This document shows, piece by piece, positions 10,276 to 22,742 of a stretch of 22,805 nucleotides of DNA. The stretch comes from Spongospora subterranea. Its lineage: Eukaryota > Endomyxa > Phytomyxea > Plasmodiophorida > Plasmodiophoridae. Each line of letters begins with the position of its first letter. Within the stretch, counting starts at the first letter, position 1. The position numbers and the translations under genes are program-made. The notes beneath the pieces are model-generated. The model was not told where the DNA came from and ran no database searches. It saw only the letters and a program-made list of their open reading frames with translations. The stretch covers positions 14,280-37,084 of the forward strand of contig OUQQ01000314.1 of NCBI GenBank assembly GCA_900404475.1, read 5' to 3'.

Positions 10276-12562
10276 TCATTTCAAAGTGCTCACAACGTTG
10301 TCAATCCAGTAGTCTCCTGTTTGAAGTTGTTCGACGTTCTCGTCACGTTGGTTCCTGCAGGGTTCCTGACGGTTTGTGTGATTTCGAAAACCTTGACGCT
10401 CACGGTTGGGTTTTACGGGCGTTATCAATGCGATCTAAAGTCAACAATAAGAGCAACTTTCAAATAACTGATAGAAGTATGTCTTTACCTTCCAGCTGTC
10501 GAATAACCTCGCCGGTTTTGTTCTGTATCCATTTTGAATCGGTGAAATATGAACGAAAGATAACTCAAACCTGTGCGCAGAATAATTGGCGATGAATACT
10601 TTCATTATTCTCAGCAAGTTCGGCTTTGTCTCTTTCGCTTTCTGAACACAAAAATTAGTGCGAGGCCTAAGTTTTACATAAGAAAAGAACCTCTGATATA
10701 TTGAAGAAGTAGGTTTTCAACATCGTTATGCGTACCCAGCACTCCGGAGGCCAACTATTCAAAATGTTATGCTTTCATCAAACTGTGACCTAGAATTCAT
10801 GATACTCCAGCCCTACATTGTCATTCTGCACTGAACGAGGCGAAAATGCATCATCAAACAGCACATCTATTGCCGAAAGGTTGTCGTGAGCCCTGAAAAT
10901 GGTAAGGCAGGCAGATCTGCTTGCGCCAGCTGATATGTGTGACCCACTGTTCCATTGAATATTTGCTTTTGGATGGTTGCTGATCCAATCCTTTGATAAT
11001 CTCTTCAGGCAAGTATTTTCCGTACCGTTGCCAGAATACGGACCGCCTTTGCACCTCACCTGTACGAACATCTTCAAGTTGCTGGGTTCGGTCTGCGACC
11101 CAAGAGTCATAACGGCGACGACATACAACTTCAGCTGAACGAAAGGCATAACGATTAACTCAAAACAAAAAATCATTAATTGGACGGACTTAGTCCTGCG
11201 AAATATGCTTCTGGAATACGCTCAATACGATGAAGCTCGAGTACGTCTGCTGTTTTTGAACGGACTACTTCTCCGTATGCTGATAATCTCCTATCAATAC
11301 AAATTAACTGACATGACAAACTGACGATTATACGGCTGCTGACTACCGCATCTGCAGACGAATTCGCGTTTGGATATCGGAGATAGAAGCCAGTCTAGTT
11401 TGAACGAAGAACAGCATATCGGCCTGAGATTTTTCCACGCTATATTCACTATTCAGCGTTGAAAAAATTGCCTGAAGGTAAACTTTACTATGATAGTGAG
11501 ACGCTGGCTGTTTCGGTTTTTTCAATATCGGAATCGACTTCGACTTCACTTTCGCGAGAACTTAGTTGTAAATACAGGTTGTTTATAAAAGAATGTGGGA
11601 CATTATCACATTCGAGGTTGCCTTTCATATCAGAGATAAAGGCCATCTCCTATTGAAAACGATTAAAACCGGGTGCATTACTGAAAAACATCTGGTACCT
11701 TTTTACAGTCAGTTTGAATACACTCTCTATCAGCAAGTAAATTTTTCATCAATTCGGACACTTTGACGCGATCGGATTGGGATCTGGCGAAGGCGCTGCG
11801 CATCCCGCCTTCCGATAAACGATCAAGCAAAGTTTGCGAGCCGCGAAACTTACTCAGAGATGGATGCAATTCAATCAGTGACAAGCGTCGGATCCACTCT
11901 TCGAATGATGCAGCCACTTCTGAAAACTACATAATGTCATTCAAAGCAGCAATCGGACGATTGTCACCGACATATCCGTTGAATTTTTGAAATTCAACAG
12001 CCAGCGAATCGGCTTTATCATTGAAGTTTGCTAATTGCATTTGAAGGTTGCGATTTGCGATCTGAATAGATTGATACTGCAACTGTGCGCGTTGCAGGAT
12101 CTGGGGTAAAATACGCCCCAGATATGCGTCGCCAAATTTGACATTCTGGAACCCGTTTTCGGCTTATGTAAAAAAATAAGAGACATGTGGACATTAAAAA
12201 ACAAACAGCATACATTGAACCCATAAGACGCCAGAGTCGGTCACGATTTTTCCTGTTGCTGAATCTGGCTTGGCTCTGAACCGTTCCCCGGGCAAGATTT
12301 GCTTGGAGAAGACAAAACATAGAGTCGGCGGCGGATATGATTCATTTACCGCATTCCCATCCTGCGAGAGAATGATCTGATCGTGAACGGCAATCGCGGT
12401 ATGAAGAGCAAACGTTCCTGATAAAGAGTCGCCTTTCCTCACCTCAAACGTAAGTTGACGCCCTGCGAGTGAATTTTTGAATTCCCGACACGACCAAGGC
12501 GGTGCAAACGCTTCACCTGTTTCGGCAATGACGGCCGTAACTTCAGCCCGATCTTCATCCAT
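10276..12562 (-). CDS. ATG11/FIP200-like selective autophagy scaffold, short form
   Basis: Scaffold of the Atg1/ULK kinase complex. Proposed exons: 12562-12517, 12462-12214, 12162-11968, 11919-11699, 11649-11539, 11471-11347, 11290-11190, 11134-10948, 10892-10817, 10754-10691, 10641-10571, 10522-10489, 10434-10404, 10354-10276. The 13 introns are 48-67 nt and all phases close; the product is 529 residues. It begins with a ubiquitin-like fold (IAETG, QLTFEVRKGDSL, AVHDQIILSQDG, TLCFVFSK). Helical regions follow (EFQKFNGYV, SFEEWIRRLSLIELHPSL), then the diagnostic segment RIPEAYFAGLTEVVCRRRYDSW with QRRSVFWQRYGKYLPEEI, and a short coiled coil. Family members are usually 1,000 residues or more with a C-terminal claw domain, and I see no claw. 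The donor of the 67-nt intron (11538-11472) and the last exon are the least certain parts. One in-frame TAG at 11927-11929 lies in the proposed 48-nt intron. Confidence 0.82.
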
Positions 12563-13273
12563 TGTTCATAAAAAACTTCAGATCGCTCAATGACAACCAG
12601 CCCCTCGATAGAGGTGTGTTTACGGGCCACTGTTGATCAGTAAACACTAACGTAGTAACTACAGCGGCAACGATACGACCGGTCTATCGCAATGAGTGGC
12701 CGTGTGTAACGCTATCTGCAATGCATTGCCTATGCCTACCAGTGGTGCGTAAAGGGGTTCCGCCTAAGATGAAGTAAACGATGATGATGTATCTCAGATC
12801 AAAGTGATATCCGATGAACGAACAACGCACCGGTCTCGGAGGACTGGAGACTACACCTGAGAATCGGAATACACCACACAGCTGGGGTCATCGGTGCGTA
12901 GCCGAAGGGTCCCGCCCGACCGGATGGGACGGGAAGTTATGTCGTTGAACTGAAGCTCACCCTGATCCATTTGAGAATGTACTTGAAAATCATGGTATTT
13001 TTATTATCCTTTTGCTATGACAACGAGTTAGTTTCCTGCGTTTATGCGCTTACCGGTATGTGAATATGTCAGTAAATTATGGTTTGACCATGTTAAATTA
13101 AGTTTGGGTCCGCGATCAATAGAGTGAATTAGTCGTACTAAGTTTTAATAAGTTAGGCGCTGTAAATGGCCCAAAAGAAACCATGAGTCAACTCGATTTA
13201 TCATTCGAGCTGATTCACCGTCCCCGCATTGACTGTCGCAAACCGTATACCTTTGAGACGTATTCGACAATTC
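12563..13273. promoter_or_regulatory. Divergent intergenic region between the ATG11-like and BT1 genes
   Basis: The 711 nt between two start codons on opposite strands must hold both promoters. No promoter element is clear. A plus-strand frame from the ATG at 13183 overlaps the BT1 start in another frame and cannot be spliced into the transporter in frame. Around 12740-12960 is a locally GC-rich stretch with partial C-box/D-box-like words, described under rejected items. Confidence 0.4.
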
Positions 13274-14920
13274 ATGACATCAGATACTGTCCAGTCAAAC
13301 ATAACAGAATCCGCCTTAACAAAATCGTCGTTCCGCTACTCGTTATATATATGCTACTTTATCGTAGGTTTGAGCCATTCAATGCCGCTGTTGCCAGCAA
13401 AAAAACTATTGATGGATACCTACAAGGTCAGCCCTTCTTCGATGGCTGCAATTTTCGGTCTATTATCTTCTCCTTGGTTGGCCAAACCATTGTTCGCCTT
13501 ATCGATTGATGCGGTCGCCATCAACCAAGAGCGGCGACGCCCGTACATCATTCTCGCGTTCCTTGTCAATTTTTTCATTTTTTCCGCATTAGCTCGTATT
13601 GCCGAAAATACCTCCATCATGATCATCATATCGTTTATGTTCATAACATCAGCGACTATAGTGCTGATTGACGTTGCCGTTAACAGCATTGTTATTGTCA
13701 ACGCCAAGCTAGAAACTGTCGCGAGCAGCGGTAAATTACAGGTGTAGGAAATTGTAACATTGGCACGTTCCTCTCGCGTTCTGAAACGTCGATAATATAG
13801 TCTTCGTGTTGGATATTCAAAGCGCTTGGTGCAATGATTGGGAGTGGAAGCAGTGGATATGCATTAGCATACCTTGAACATCCATTAGAAATTTTGCTGA
13901 CGGCTATTGCAGCGTTCTCGTTATCTGGAGCCTTGACGTCGTATTTCATAAAAGGTACGGGTCCAATTAACTGTGGTCATTTCGGCAAATATGAATTAAC
14001 GATATGTAGAAATCGATTCGGATTCACCTGAAGTTGATATTATAAATCGCGTTCGTCTTCTGATAACCTACTTGAGACGCCAGGACATTTTGAGCACCAT
14101 TCTCTTTGTGATTCTGATGAATTGCCCACCCACAGTTGGGGATGCGTTTCTCTACTGGATGCGATATCAACTTGGTATATTGTCTGCCGATTTAGATAGT
14201 TCACCCCTGATTAAGCATTTTTAGGTTTTGGCATGGATGTAGTTGGTAATCTGCATTTTTGTCGACATTTTGCGCATCTGGTATCTGCATATTTCTTCAG
14301 AATATGTTTACGGCAGGTCATTTTGCATCGAATGAACTTGCTTTCTAGAATTCAAATACTGTGTTTAGATTCCAGTCCGTCGGCTTATAGCACTCTCCCT
14401 TGTGGTATCTAGTGTGCTTGGTCTATCCACCATTATAGTCGTTCTCCGGTGGAACAAGGGGCTAGGTATTCCAGACAGCTTGTTCATCTTCGCGGATACA
14501 GTCGCGTTGGCAATCTTTAGAGAACTCATTTTAATGCCGATTATCGTCTTGTCGTCGCGGATCGTTCCAGACGGTTCTGAAGGTCCGGTATATGCCATGA
14601 TCATGTCGTTTTGGAACCTCGGTCGTGTGATTAGCGAAGAAACCGGTGCCGGTCTCATTTTCGTTTTCGGCGTCACATCAGATAATTATGATAGACTTTG
14701 GCTTGTAGTGCTTATCTGCAACATGATCCTGTTAGCCCCTATTTTATTCCTGAACATGCTGCCCGACGTCCCCGTTGAAGCCTCCCAAAAAGGGGAATCT
14801 ACCGAATTGGTTCCTGATACATTCAAAAGCACGATTTCGATGAACACCGATTCCTTTGTGAGTCATGATGCAGATGCTCGGCCCTTGATACATCGGGTAA
14901 ATTCATCAACTACTGAATAA
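13274..14920 (+). CDS. Folate-biopterin transporter (BT1) family, MFS-type membrane carrier
   Basis: Multi-pass carrier of the BT1/folate-biopterin transporter family, which moves pteridines, folates or related solutes. Exons: 13274-13741, 13801-13954, 14010-14174, 14225-14316, 14369-14920. The introns are 59, 55, 50 and 52 nt. The product is 476 residues, typical for the family. Conserved points are a first membrane span (YFIVGLSHSMPLLPAKK), SSPWLAKPLFALSID then RRRPYIILAF, IVLIDVAVNS, LQSSCWIFKALGAMIGSG, CPPTVGDAFLYWMRYQLGFG, IPVRRLIALS, and a late FRELILMPIIVLSS / GPVYAMIMSFWNLG helix pair. The C-terminal 50 or so residues are hydrophilic and probably cytosolic. The start is the first in-frame ATG before the first span. 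An upstream TTG-initiated extension is unlikely. The substrate cannot be told from sequence. Confidence 0.9.
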
Positions 14921-15690
14921 AGACACTGTAAACTAATTTTATATTCTAATCGTCTAATAACTGTCAGCGTCTGGCAATTTTATATTCGGCTTATGTGGCC
15001 GTTTGTCAAAAACGAACCAATCACAGATAGAGAACGACTCCCGTCGGGGTTCCACTAATTACGGTTTCCTCCAACCACTAGGTTATGGCTGTAGACTACA
15101 ACATTGATCAGCGTCATAGCATCCAATCCTCTGCTCGTTGGTTCTGTCGTCAGAGTTCGTATGAGATATGAGTTGGTTTTGTGCAAATAAAACCACGAGT
15201 TCCATCGGGCGATGGTCGTATTCGCTTTTGACTGCTAGTACGGCAATGTCATTACTGCTTGCTATTGCGATCGCTACTGATTATTTTGTTAATCCGAGTG
15301 CTCTTCGTGATCTGCAACCGTCGTGATGCGTCCTGTCTCTGCGGCACTCAGCCGCTCCATGACCGAGTTCACCGCGTTTCAAACACTTCCCAAATAATTG
15401 ACGTCGACGTGCGCTAAGTTTTTCCCGACTTTTCTCATCTGGGACTGGTATTGTATACTCTCTCAGATCCTATCCGTTTGATCCCTTGGTCATCTCAGTT
15501 TAATCAATTGGATCTGCAGGGAGGCTTAAGTCTTGTTGGTCACCGCCGCATAGTCGACTGGAATGGCTTCCCATTTGTGGGCCTTAACAGTCAATCTGAA
15601 AGGCTTGGAAAGAACCTCGATGGGGTGACACGACGGACCACACCTCCCCTCCTCAAACGGAAATGGCAGACGACATTTCCTAAACGAGAA
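14921..15690. other. Interval without recognised gene
   Basis: The 3' side of the BT1 gene followed by about 700 nt with stops in all frames. I see no RNA gene, repeat or conserved peptide. A plus-strand open frame begins at 15451 but is not protein-like in composition. Confidence 0.5.
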
Positions 15691-15777
15691 CATCGTGCGG
15701 ATGTGCCTTAATGAATTGATTTACAAGAACAAGGACATCCTCAAACATATTGCTGGCGGGGCTCCCAGGAGACATCG
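15691..15777 (-). repeat. PI-PLC X-domain-like fragment, copy 1 (inverted pair)
   Basis: Read on the minus strand this segment encodes MSPGSPASNMFEDVL, a short linker and FIKAHPHDV, then a stop soon after. The pattern F-E-D-V-x(6-8)-F-[IL]-x-A-x-P-x-[DE]-V-V resembles the strand-helix region of PI-PLC X-domain proteins. It is about 86 bp and clearly homologous to 16571-16656 on the other strand, with one-base indels near the start. Upstream in the same frame is RLHCDALLAC (a Cys-His-containing element also seen in such proteins), separated by a TAG, so this copy is either spliced in a way I could not resolve or broken. Confidence 0.5.
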
Positions 15778-16244
15778 AGTTGGAATTGACGAGCTAATGG
15801 TGAGTACAGGCCAGAAGGGCATCACAGTGAAGACGTCCCTGGCAACAGCTCCACATTCATACGTGGAACATCCACAGGAGGATCATCACCTTGACCCATT
15901 GCGGACGATATCCGATAACGCAGTGATGATAACAGTGATGATAATTGTGCCTTGCCCTAAAACCGACAACGAATCCGCGATGTCTCTTGCGTCGATGCCT
16001 TGTCAGCCGGCGGTCTTCGTCGCACCGTTTCCCTCGCCGATTGGTCTCCAGTGGACAATGCTTCCGATTCCAATTCAGATCCCGACATTTTGGATTCCGG
16101 CTCTGAGACATCTTCTGATATTTAGGCCGCCACCAACGCTGTGGTTGACAACGCGGATTCGCTGTCTGTGCAGGATAATTCAAAATGATCATCACTGCTT
16201 CCTGAGTTGTCGAAAGCAGGTTTCGCAAAACTCCCGATATTTAT

Positions 16245-16258
16245 GGGGGGGGGGGGGG
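16245..16258 (+). repeat. G14 homopolymer
   Basis: An uninterrupted run of 14 G on the plus strand. No nearby gene model depends on it. It is a likely slippage or sequencing-error site. Confidence 0.9.
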
Positions 16259-16334
16259 TTGTGGGGCCGTCGGGAGGACTCCACATGCGTTCGCCACAAC
16301 AAAATCGGCGTCCGCTGGCTTCGTCCCTACCGCA

Positions 16335-16700
16335 TTGCTCGTGGTGAATAGTGAATGGCATTATACCCTAGAAAATCTGGTGACATGGGCGTGTCGACGC
16401 CCATGTCGCGCTCATCTAAATCCACCACGACCCGAGTTTAGCGGTCCAGCAAGATCTACTGCATTACGTCTCTTCTGGGAATTGGTTTTGTGGTGGACTC
16501 CTTTATCAACTGCAGATTTCATGACGACCGTTGAGAGTTGCAAATCCAGTGGTCTGGATTCGAGGAATCCGATGTCTCCTGGGAGCCAGCCAGCAATATG
16601 TTTTGAGGATGTCCCTGCTTTTGTCAAAAAATTCATCAAGGCACATCCGCACGATGTGGTCGCCTTGACCCGGGGTCGACACCCTTGCTTCCTTCGGTGA
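16335..16700 (+). pseudogene. PI-PLC X-domain-like open frame, copy 2 (fragment or partial exon)
   Basis: A 121-codon open frame (no ATG; it opens with TTG) whose last third contains SPGSQPAICFEDVPAFVKKF followed by IKAHPHDVVALTRG. The segment 16571-16656 is the inverted homologue of 15691-15777. The pattern matches the FEDVLxxVxxFLxAxPxEVVxL element of PI-PLC X-domain-containing proteins, phosphodiesterases that cleave phosphoinositides or GPI-type head groups. The catalytic His-containing motifs were not found nearby, and the part before residue 80 is not family-like. It is therefore a fragment, or one exon of a gene I could not assemble. Confidence 0.4.
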
Positions 16701-17512
16701 GGTGAGTGAATACCAAACCATCACCTCGATTGCTGTGTCCTCCTCCAACACCCGCATTACCACAGCCATTCTTCTGGCTTCAAATGTCGACACCGCGTAG
16801 GACATTCTCTGACCCTGCAATTATCACCGCTGTCTCTATAATGCTGTCGCCATTTGGTTGAGCTTTATTTCCTACATCTAAGCGATTCTACCTGCTGTCG
16901 CACGTGAATCGTTGTTGCTGATCGTTTGACTTTGCTTCAGCCTTGATATATCTTCGTTAGGCATACGAACGGCGAACTATATCGAAACGACAAATATCGG
17001 GAAGGTGTCGGGTATCCCGGGGCGTTTGTCGGATGGAACACGTTCAGATGTGACACACACTCAAAACACTTGATCAACTCGAGGACGAGAACATGTTCAG
17101 ATGATAGTACACACGTTGACGGCACCGACCGCACCAGGCGCTGGGCTTTTCAAGACGTCGGGAACTGTTCTTGTGGACCCGCCGTCAAAGTTCTGGTTGG
17201 CTTACGACGGGTCCCTTGGTGACTCAATCCGATTGTGAGCATTGCGAGGTTCCCACCCTTCTGCTGTATGAAGTAGAGTAGATTAACATACTGTATTGAC
17301 TCGGGTAAAGGGCAATGAGTCAAATACAATGCTCGAACAGGTCGTGTTGAAATTCGCTAATAAAAGAGATGCGATGTGACACTTGATTTGAGGTTATCCA
17401 ATTAGTGATGATTTACTTGAGGGTTTTTTGAAAATTATACGTATGAAATATGATGAAAGGAGATTGTAGTGTTAATGGGAGCTGTTTCTGTATTTATGTG
17501 CCTAATTGCTGT
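16701..17512. other. Interval without recognised gene
   Basis: About 800 nt between the PI-PLC-like fragment and the 3' end of TTLL9. Stops occur in all frames. Short minus-strand frames (for example 17134-16937) look like chance. No RNA gene or repeat recognised. Confidence 0.5.
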
Positions 17513-19498
<1,986 letters not shown>

Positions 19499-19628
19499 TA
19501 GAACATGATGATGATGATCAACAGCCAGTGCCAGATACTCTGTTAGATCATTCATGAAAACCATCGGATATCGTAATCCTGGTCTGTTATATAACAAGCC
19601 GAAGTTAGGTTTATTTAAAGATCAGGAA

Positions 19629-21009
19629 TTAGCCCAGTTTCCCCTGCCGAGCTTTCTTCATCATGTGATGTAGAGATTTGTTGCTGAAATGGCTGATCAG
19701 TTGCGCGGTGCTGAATACGCCACCGATTATGGCGCATAGCTGGACGAGAAAATGTAGGAATGCCATTCGCCGCTGGGTAAACTGAACTGTAATTGGCGAT
19801 AGGTCGTATCTGAAATAAATTGCAGGTATTTGGAAATGTCCCTCCAAACTGTTTGAATTTGCTGTGAACTGAAATGTTCGCGTTATCCTCCCTGATAACT
19901 CCTTGTATATGGTTGGAACCACTTTTATGTAGTATTCGAAACTTGTCGTGTGCACACTCTCTGAGCAACTTTGTTATGGATGGTGACAGGTACAGATGTT
20001 TAACGCACCTGCTCCATCTTCCTTAACAACCCTGGAGACACCATCTAACGGATTGAATGCAGATATCGTTCCTGAAACCTGCACTTGTTCTCCATACGAC
20101 AGATGGTGAATGATGTGGCTACAATTCATTGGGTGTTGCTACGATAACAATAAGATTAACAAACTATTTCAATGCAGAACATATATTACATCGCTAAAGT
20201 AAACATCTGCTAATTCATAATGTGCATGAGCACTGAGGTGAAAATTGCCTACACATCCATAACAAGTGAATGATTTGCAGAAAATTGCCCAACGGACCAA
20301 TCACTGACCAGGGACCTAAAAACACGTCCTGGTGTTAAACTCCAGTGATTTGAGATGCTGACGGAACTATAATACCTTCTTTACATAAACGCTTCCATGA
20401 ACTCGGCAACCTTCACCAATATACTCTTTGGCTCCAGCAAATGTCAAACCCAATGCAGAAAACGGTTCCAATTTCGGGTTGCCGTGATGGTCTAATCGGG
20501 TCTTGACTAATTCACCTCCGACATCTGTTTGGTGGGATCCCATTACGTCCTGCCTAAACAGAAGCATTGTTCGGCTATTTCAAAATCAAATTGTAATGTT
20601 TGACAATAATCTCACACATCCACTGAAAGAACTGCAGAAATACAGTTCAATATATCAATAAGGCACAGATAGGTTTGTCAAAACTTACTTGAACAGGGTA
20701 ATGCTAGCATTGATATATCCATATTAACAGCAAGTGTCATCTGATGTCCGTCCGGAGACGGATCGACAAACATCGTGTTCACGGTTTCCGTCGAAAGAAA
20801 TGAAAAAAACTCGGACAGAAATAGTATCCCGATAATAACAAATGCGAATATGGATATCGATGCTCCAGCTACGGTTGGCTCTGGGAAAATGAAATGATAG
20901 CCAAGTAAGTTGCTTGTCAATTTGCCGAGTGTATCGGAGTTGGACCTGTTAGATCTGAGGGAACCTCCCGATAGACGTCGAACCTCTTTAACCCCCTTAT
21001 AAAGGACAT
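19629..21009 (-). CDS. ERGIC1: ERGIC1/Erv41-type ER-Golgi cargo receptor subunit
   Basis: Partner of Erv46/ERGIC3 in a membrane complex that cycles between ER and Golgi and retrieves ER residents. Exons: 21009-20946, 20880-20689, 20631-20616, 20553-20376, 20315-20309, 20248-20190, 20138-20009, 19960-19629. The introns are 65, 57, 62, 60, 60, 51 and 48 nt and all phases close. The product is 325 residues, close to family length. Landmarks: KRFDVYREVPSDLTEPT, transmembrane segment 1 (about 25-46), FLSTETVNTMFVD, SVDVQDVMGSH, YVKKVPGNFHLSAHAH, HIIHHLSYGEQVQVSG, YYIKVVPTIY, IPAIYFRYDLSPITVQ, and transmembrane segment 2 (FLHFLVQLCAIIGGVFSTAQ, about 284-303) with a basic tail. N- and C-termini are predicted cytosolic and the central domain lumenal, as in the family. 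It contains a 16-nt exon and a 7-nt microexon. The TTLL9 start lies 130 nt downstream on the same strand. Confidence 0.95.
20309..20315 (-). other. 7-nt microexon of the ERGIC1 gene
   Basis: The minus-strand sequence GTCCCTG is flanked by two 60-nt introns, with donor GTATTA at 20375, acceptor TTTTTAG at 20316-20318, donor GTCAGT at 20308 and acceptor GTGTAG at 20249. It encodes the V-P-G of the conserved KVPGNFH element. Skipping it shifts the downstream frame. Both conservation and frame therefore require it. Confidence 0.85.
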
Positions 21010-21627
21010 TTGGATAATGACAATACAACGAGAGAGGAAGAGATAGTGTGGGGGTTTGGGACAGTGATGTGGTAACGAGAGATTGGTATCGTTTGAAGGC
21101 AGGTGCGGGACTGGGCGACAGGGCCCAATATATGAACGGCCAGGTGATCGATAACTATAGGTGCCAGACCATCCCCTACCGTTCGCCAAGTGCTCCATTT
21201 CTGTATTGCATCCCGACGGTGGCACTGGCTGCCGCCGATCAACCGCATGAGCTCCTGTGCCGACCTGCCATGGCCATTCGCCATTTACCGACCAATCGTG
21301 TTGCCAGTTGTGGAATACTACATCGTGGCGAACAGGCTAGTAAAATTGCGGTAGAAACAAGGCAGGACGACCCTCAAACTTTGTATTCCTCAATGCTTGC
21401 CAAAAACGATATATATATATATATTGGGGTAAGTGTTACCTGCAGCCCTGATACAAATGAAGCAAAAGAGTGAAACTATGATATTGGCAACATTCAATCT
21501 CGTGTAGATGGATTAGATTCTTGAACAGCTCGTAAAAATGCCGACTGATCGACGGATTCTGGTGGGTCGATGAAACCTCCCTCCCTAGGTGAAAATGAGC
21601 AAAACTACATCCGGCGTTGTCAGTGTC
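21010..21627. other. Interval between the hydrolase 3' end and ERGIC1 start
   Basis: Expected to hold the ERGIC1 promoter and 5' UTR and the hydrolase 3' UTR. Open frames exist on both strands (21048-21473 plus from a GTG; 21284-20997 minus). Neither has a recognisable domain, and a second minus frame simply runs into the ERGIC1 start. A (TA)8 run lies at about 21409-21425. No RNA gene recognised. Confidence 0.45.
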
Positions 21628-22637
21628 CTACAGGTTTTGATCGGAATTGCGTCTGATCCACCCTACAACCGCGTTTATCATGTCAAAGGCTTTACCGCCG
21701 CCAAATCTTCCTAGAATCGTTAACATACTCTTTCACATTACCCATCACTAGATGTCCTACATATGATCTGCCCCGTCGATTTCAAACAGCACGTGCCGCG
21801 AAATATATGCCCCCCATTCATGAGCTTCCTTTATGTGTACAACATCATCATCAGTTCCATGGACAGTGAAGACCTCAACATCGCTCCCAATCTTTTTCGC
21901 CTATTGATCATTGTCGGCAATTGAGTTCCATCAGTAAACAACAAGTGTCAAACTGCTTCTCCCATTTCGATCTGTGTGCGTTCTTCTATAGTCTCTTTTG
22001 TTATCTTATACGTTTTGCGACCACGTCGCAAATAGAAACTCCCTTCCTCATACAGAGCATGGAGTTGCCCCTCGGTGAACTTCTCGAATATCCCTTCTTC
22101 CAGTCTGAACCGTCTATTTCGCACGATATAGTATTCCAGTGTGGATGGAGCCCATTAAACCGACCCGCTGATATTGCCGATCATTTTCACCTGATGAAAT
22201 CGTGATGAATATAATAGCGCCACATCGGCTCCCATAGAGTGGCCGACAATCGCTTTGCAAAACAACCCGCGTTCTAACAGGTATCGGAGAGCGCTATCCA
22301 GGTCTTCGACCTGGTCAGCATCTATCAAATGAGGGAGAGAAGGGCAATAACTGGGCAAAACCTGTTGATTATAAGCACCGAACTCCCAGCAACCAGCGCT
22401 TCGACCACAGCCAGAGAAATCAAATCGGAAGACTCGATATGAGGTTTGCTGACAGATCTGAGTTGATAGAAGTGGAATCCATTTCCATTGGCAATCGGCA
22501 AATAGTCCATGACAAAGGATGATGACGTTTGTTGATCGCCCAGCGAAATGATCCGTCAGGATTCCATACAGCTCATAGCCCTTGTTGTTTTTAAATCGGA
22601 CCTCTTCCTCGAGAAGAGCCGATGTGGGCGTCGTCAT
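21628..22637 (-). CDS. Alpha/beta hydrolase (serine aminopeptidase S33-like)
   Basis: Soluble esterase- or lipase-like enzyme of the alpha/beta-hydrolase fold; the substrate cannot be predicted. Exons: 22637-22379, 22321-22165, 22113-21954, 21900-21761, 21706-21628. The introns are 57, 51, 53 and 54 nt; the last uses an AAG acceptor. The product is 264 residues. Visible: a first strand pair (GYELYGILTD), the oxyanion HG motif (IILCHGLFAD), RVFRFDFSGCGRS, nucleophile elbow GHSMG (Ser about 115), NISGRFRLEEGI, an insert rich in R/K/E (YKITKETIEERTQIEM), FTVHGTDDDVV (acid about Asp210) and IDGADH (His about 238). The full catalytic triad is present, and the layout matches plant and protist homologues annotated as uncharacterised serine hydrolases. 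Part of exon 1 is duplicated at the right edge of the window. Confidence 0.9.
22408..22470 (-). repeat. 63-bp direct repeat, copy inside the hydrolase gene
   Basis: Lies in exon 1 of the hydrolase and encodes STQICQQTSYRVFRFDFSG. It matches 22743-22805 at 59 of 63 positions. Confidence 0.9.
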
Positions 22638-22742
22638 TGAACACAGATCTGCTGCTCACCAAGAAGATCCAATGACCCGATGTTCAACAATATGGGGTTT
22701 TGAACTGCGTGGGGTGGGGTAACAAATAATTTCGTTATTGCC

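Noticed and set aside
11472..11502. A 31-nt intron in the ATG11-like gene
   Set aside because: In-frame donors giving 67 or 73 nt to the same acceptor fit the intron sizes of this genome better. The exact donor remains uncertain.
11920..11967. Reassigned TAG codon
   Set aside because: Other models use TAG, TAA and TGA as ordinary stops, and no second in-frame TAG was needed in a conserved gene; an intron explains this one.
12781..12860. C/D-box snoRNA candidate (ATGATGA at 12781, CTGA at 12857)
   Set aside because: The spacing is right, but there is no complementary terminal stem and no clear D' box, and both words are short enough to occur by chance.
13183..13509. Separate 108-residue gene overlapping the BT1 start
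   Set aside because: It overlaps conserved transporter coding sequence in another frame and has no recognisable features; the transporter frame is supported by family motifs.
14199..14224. A 26-nt intron in the BT1 gene
   Set aside because: A 50-nt intron (14175-14224, GTATAT donor) uses the same acceptor, keeps the frame and gives the better conserved joint MRYQLGFG.
21048..21473. 141-residue plus-strand frame upstream of ERGIC1
   Set aside because: It begins at GTG, has no domain, and ends in low-complexity TA sequence; it is more likely UTR or promoter DNA of the minus-strand gene.
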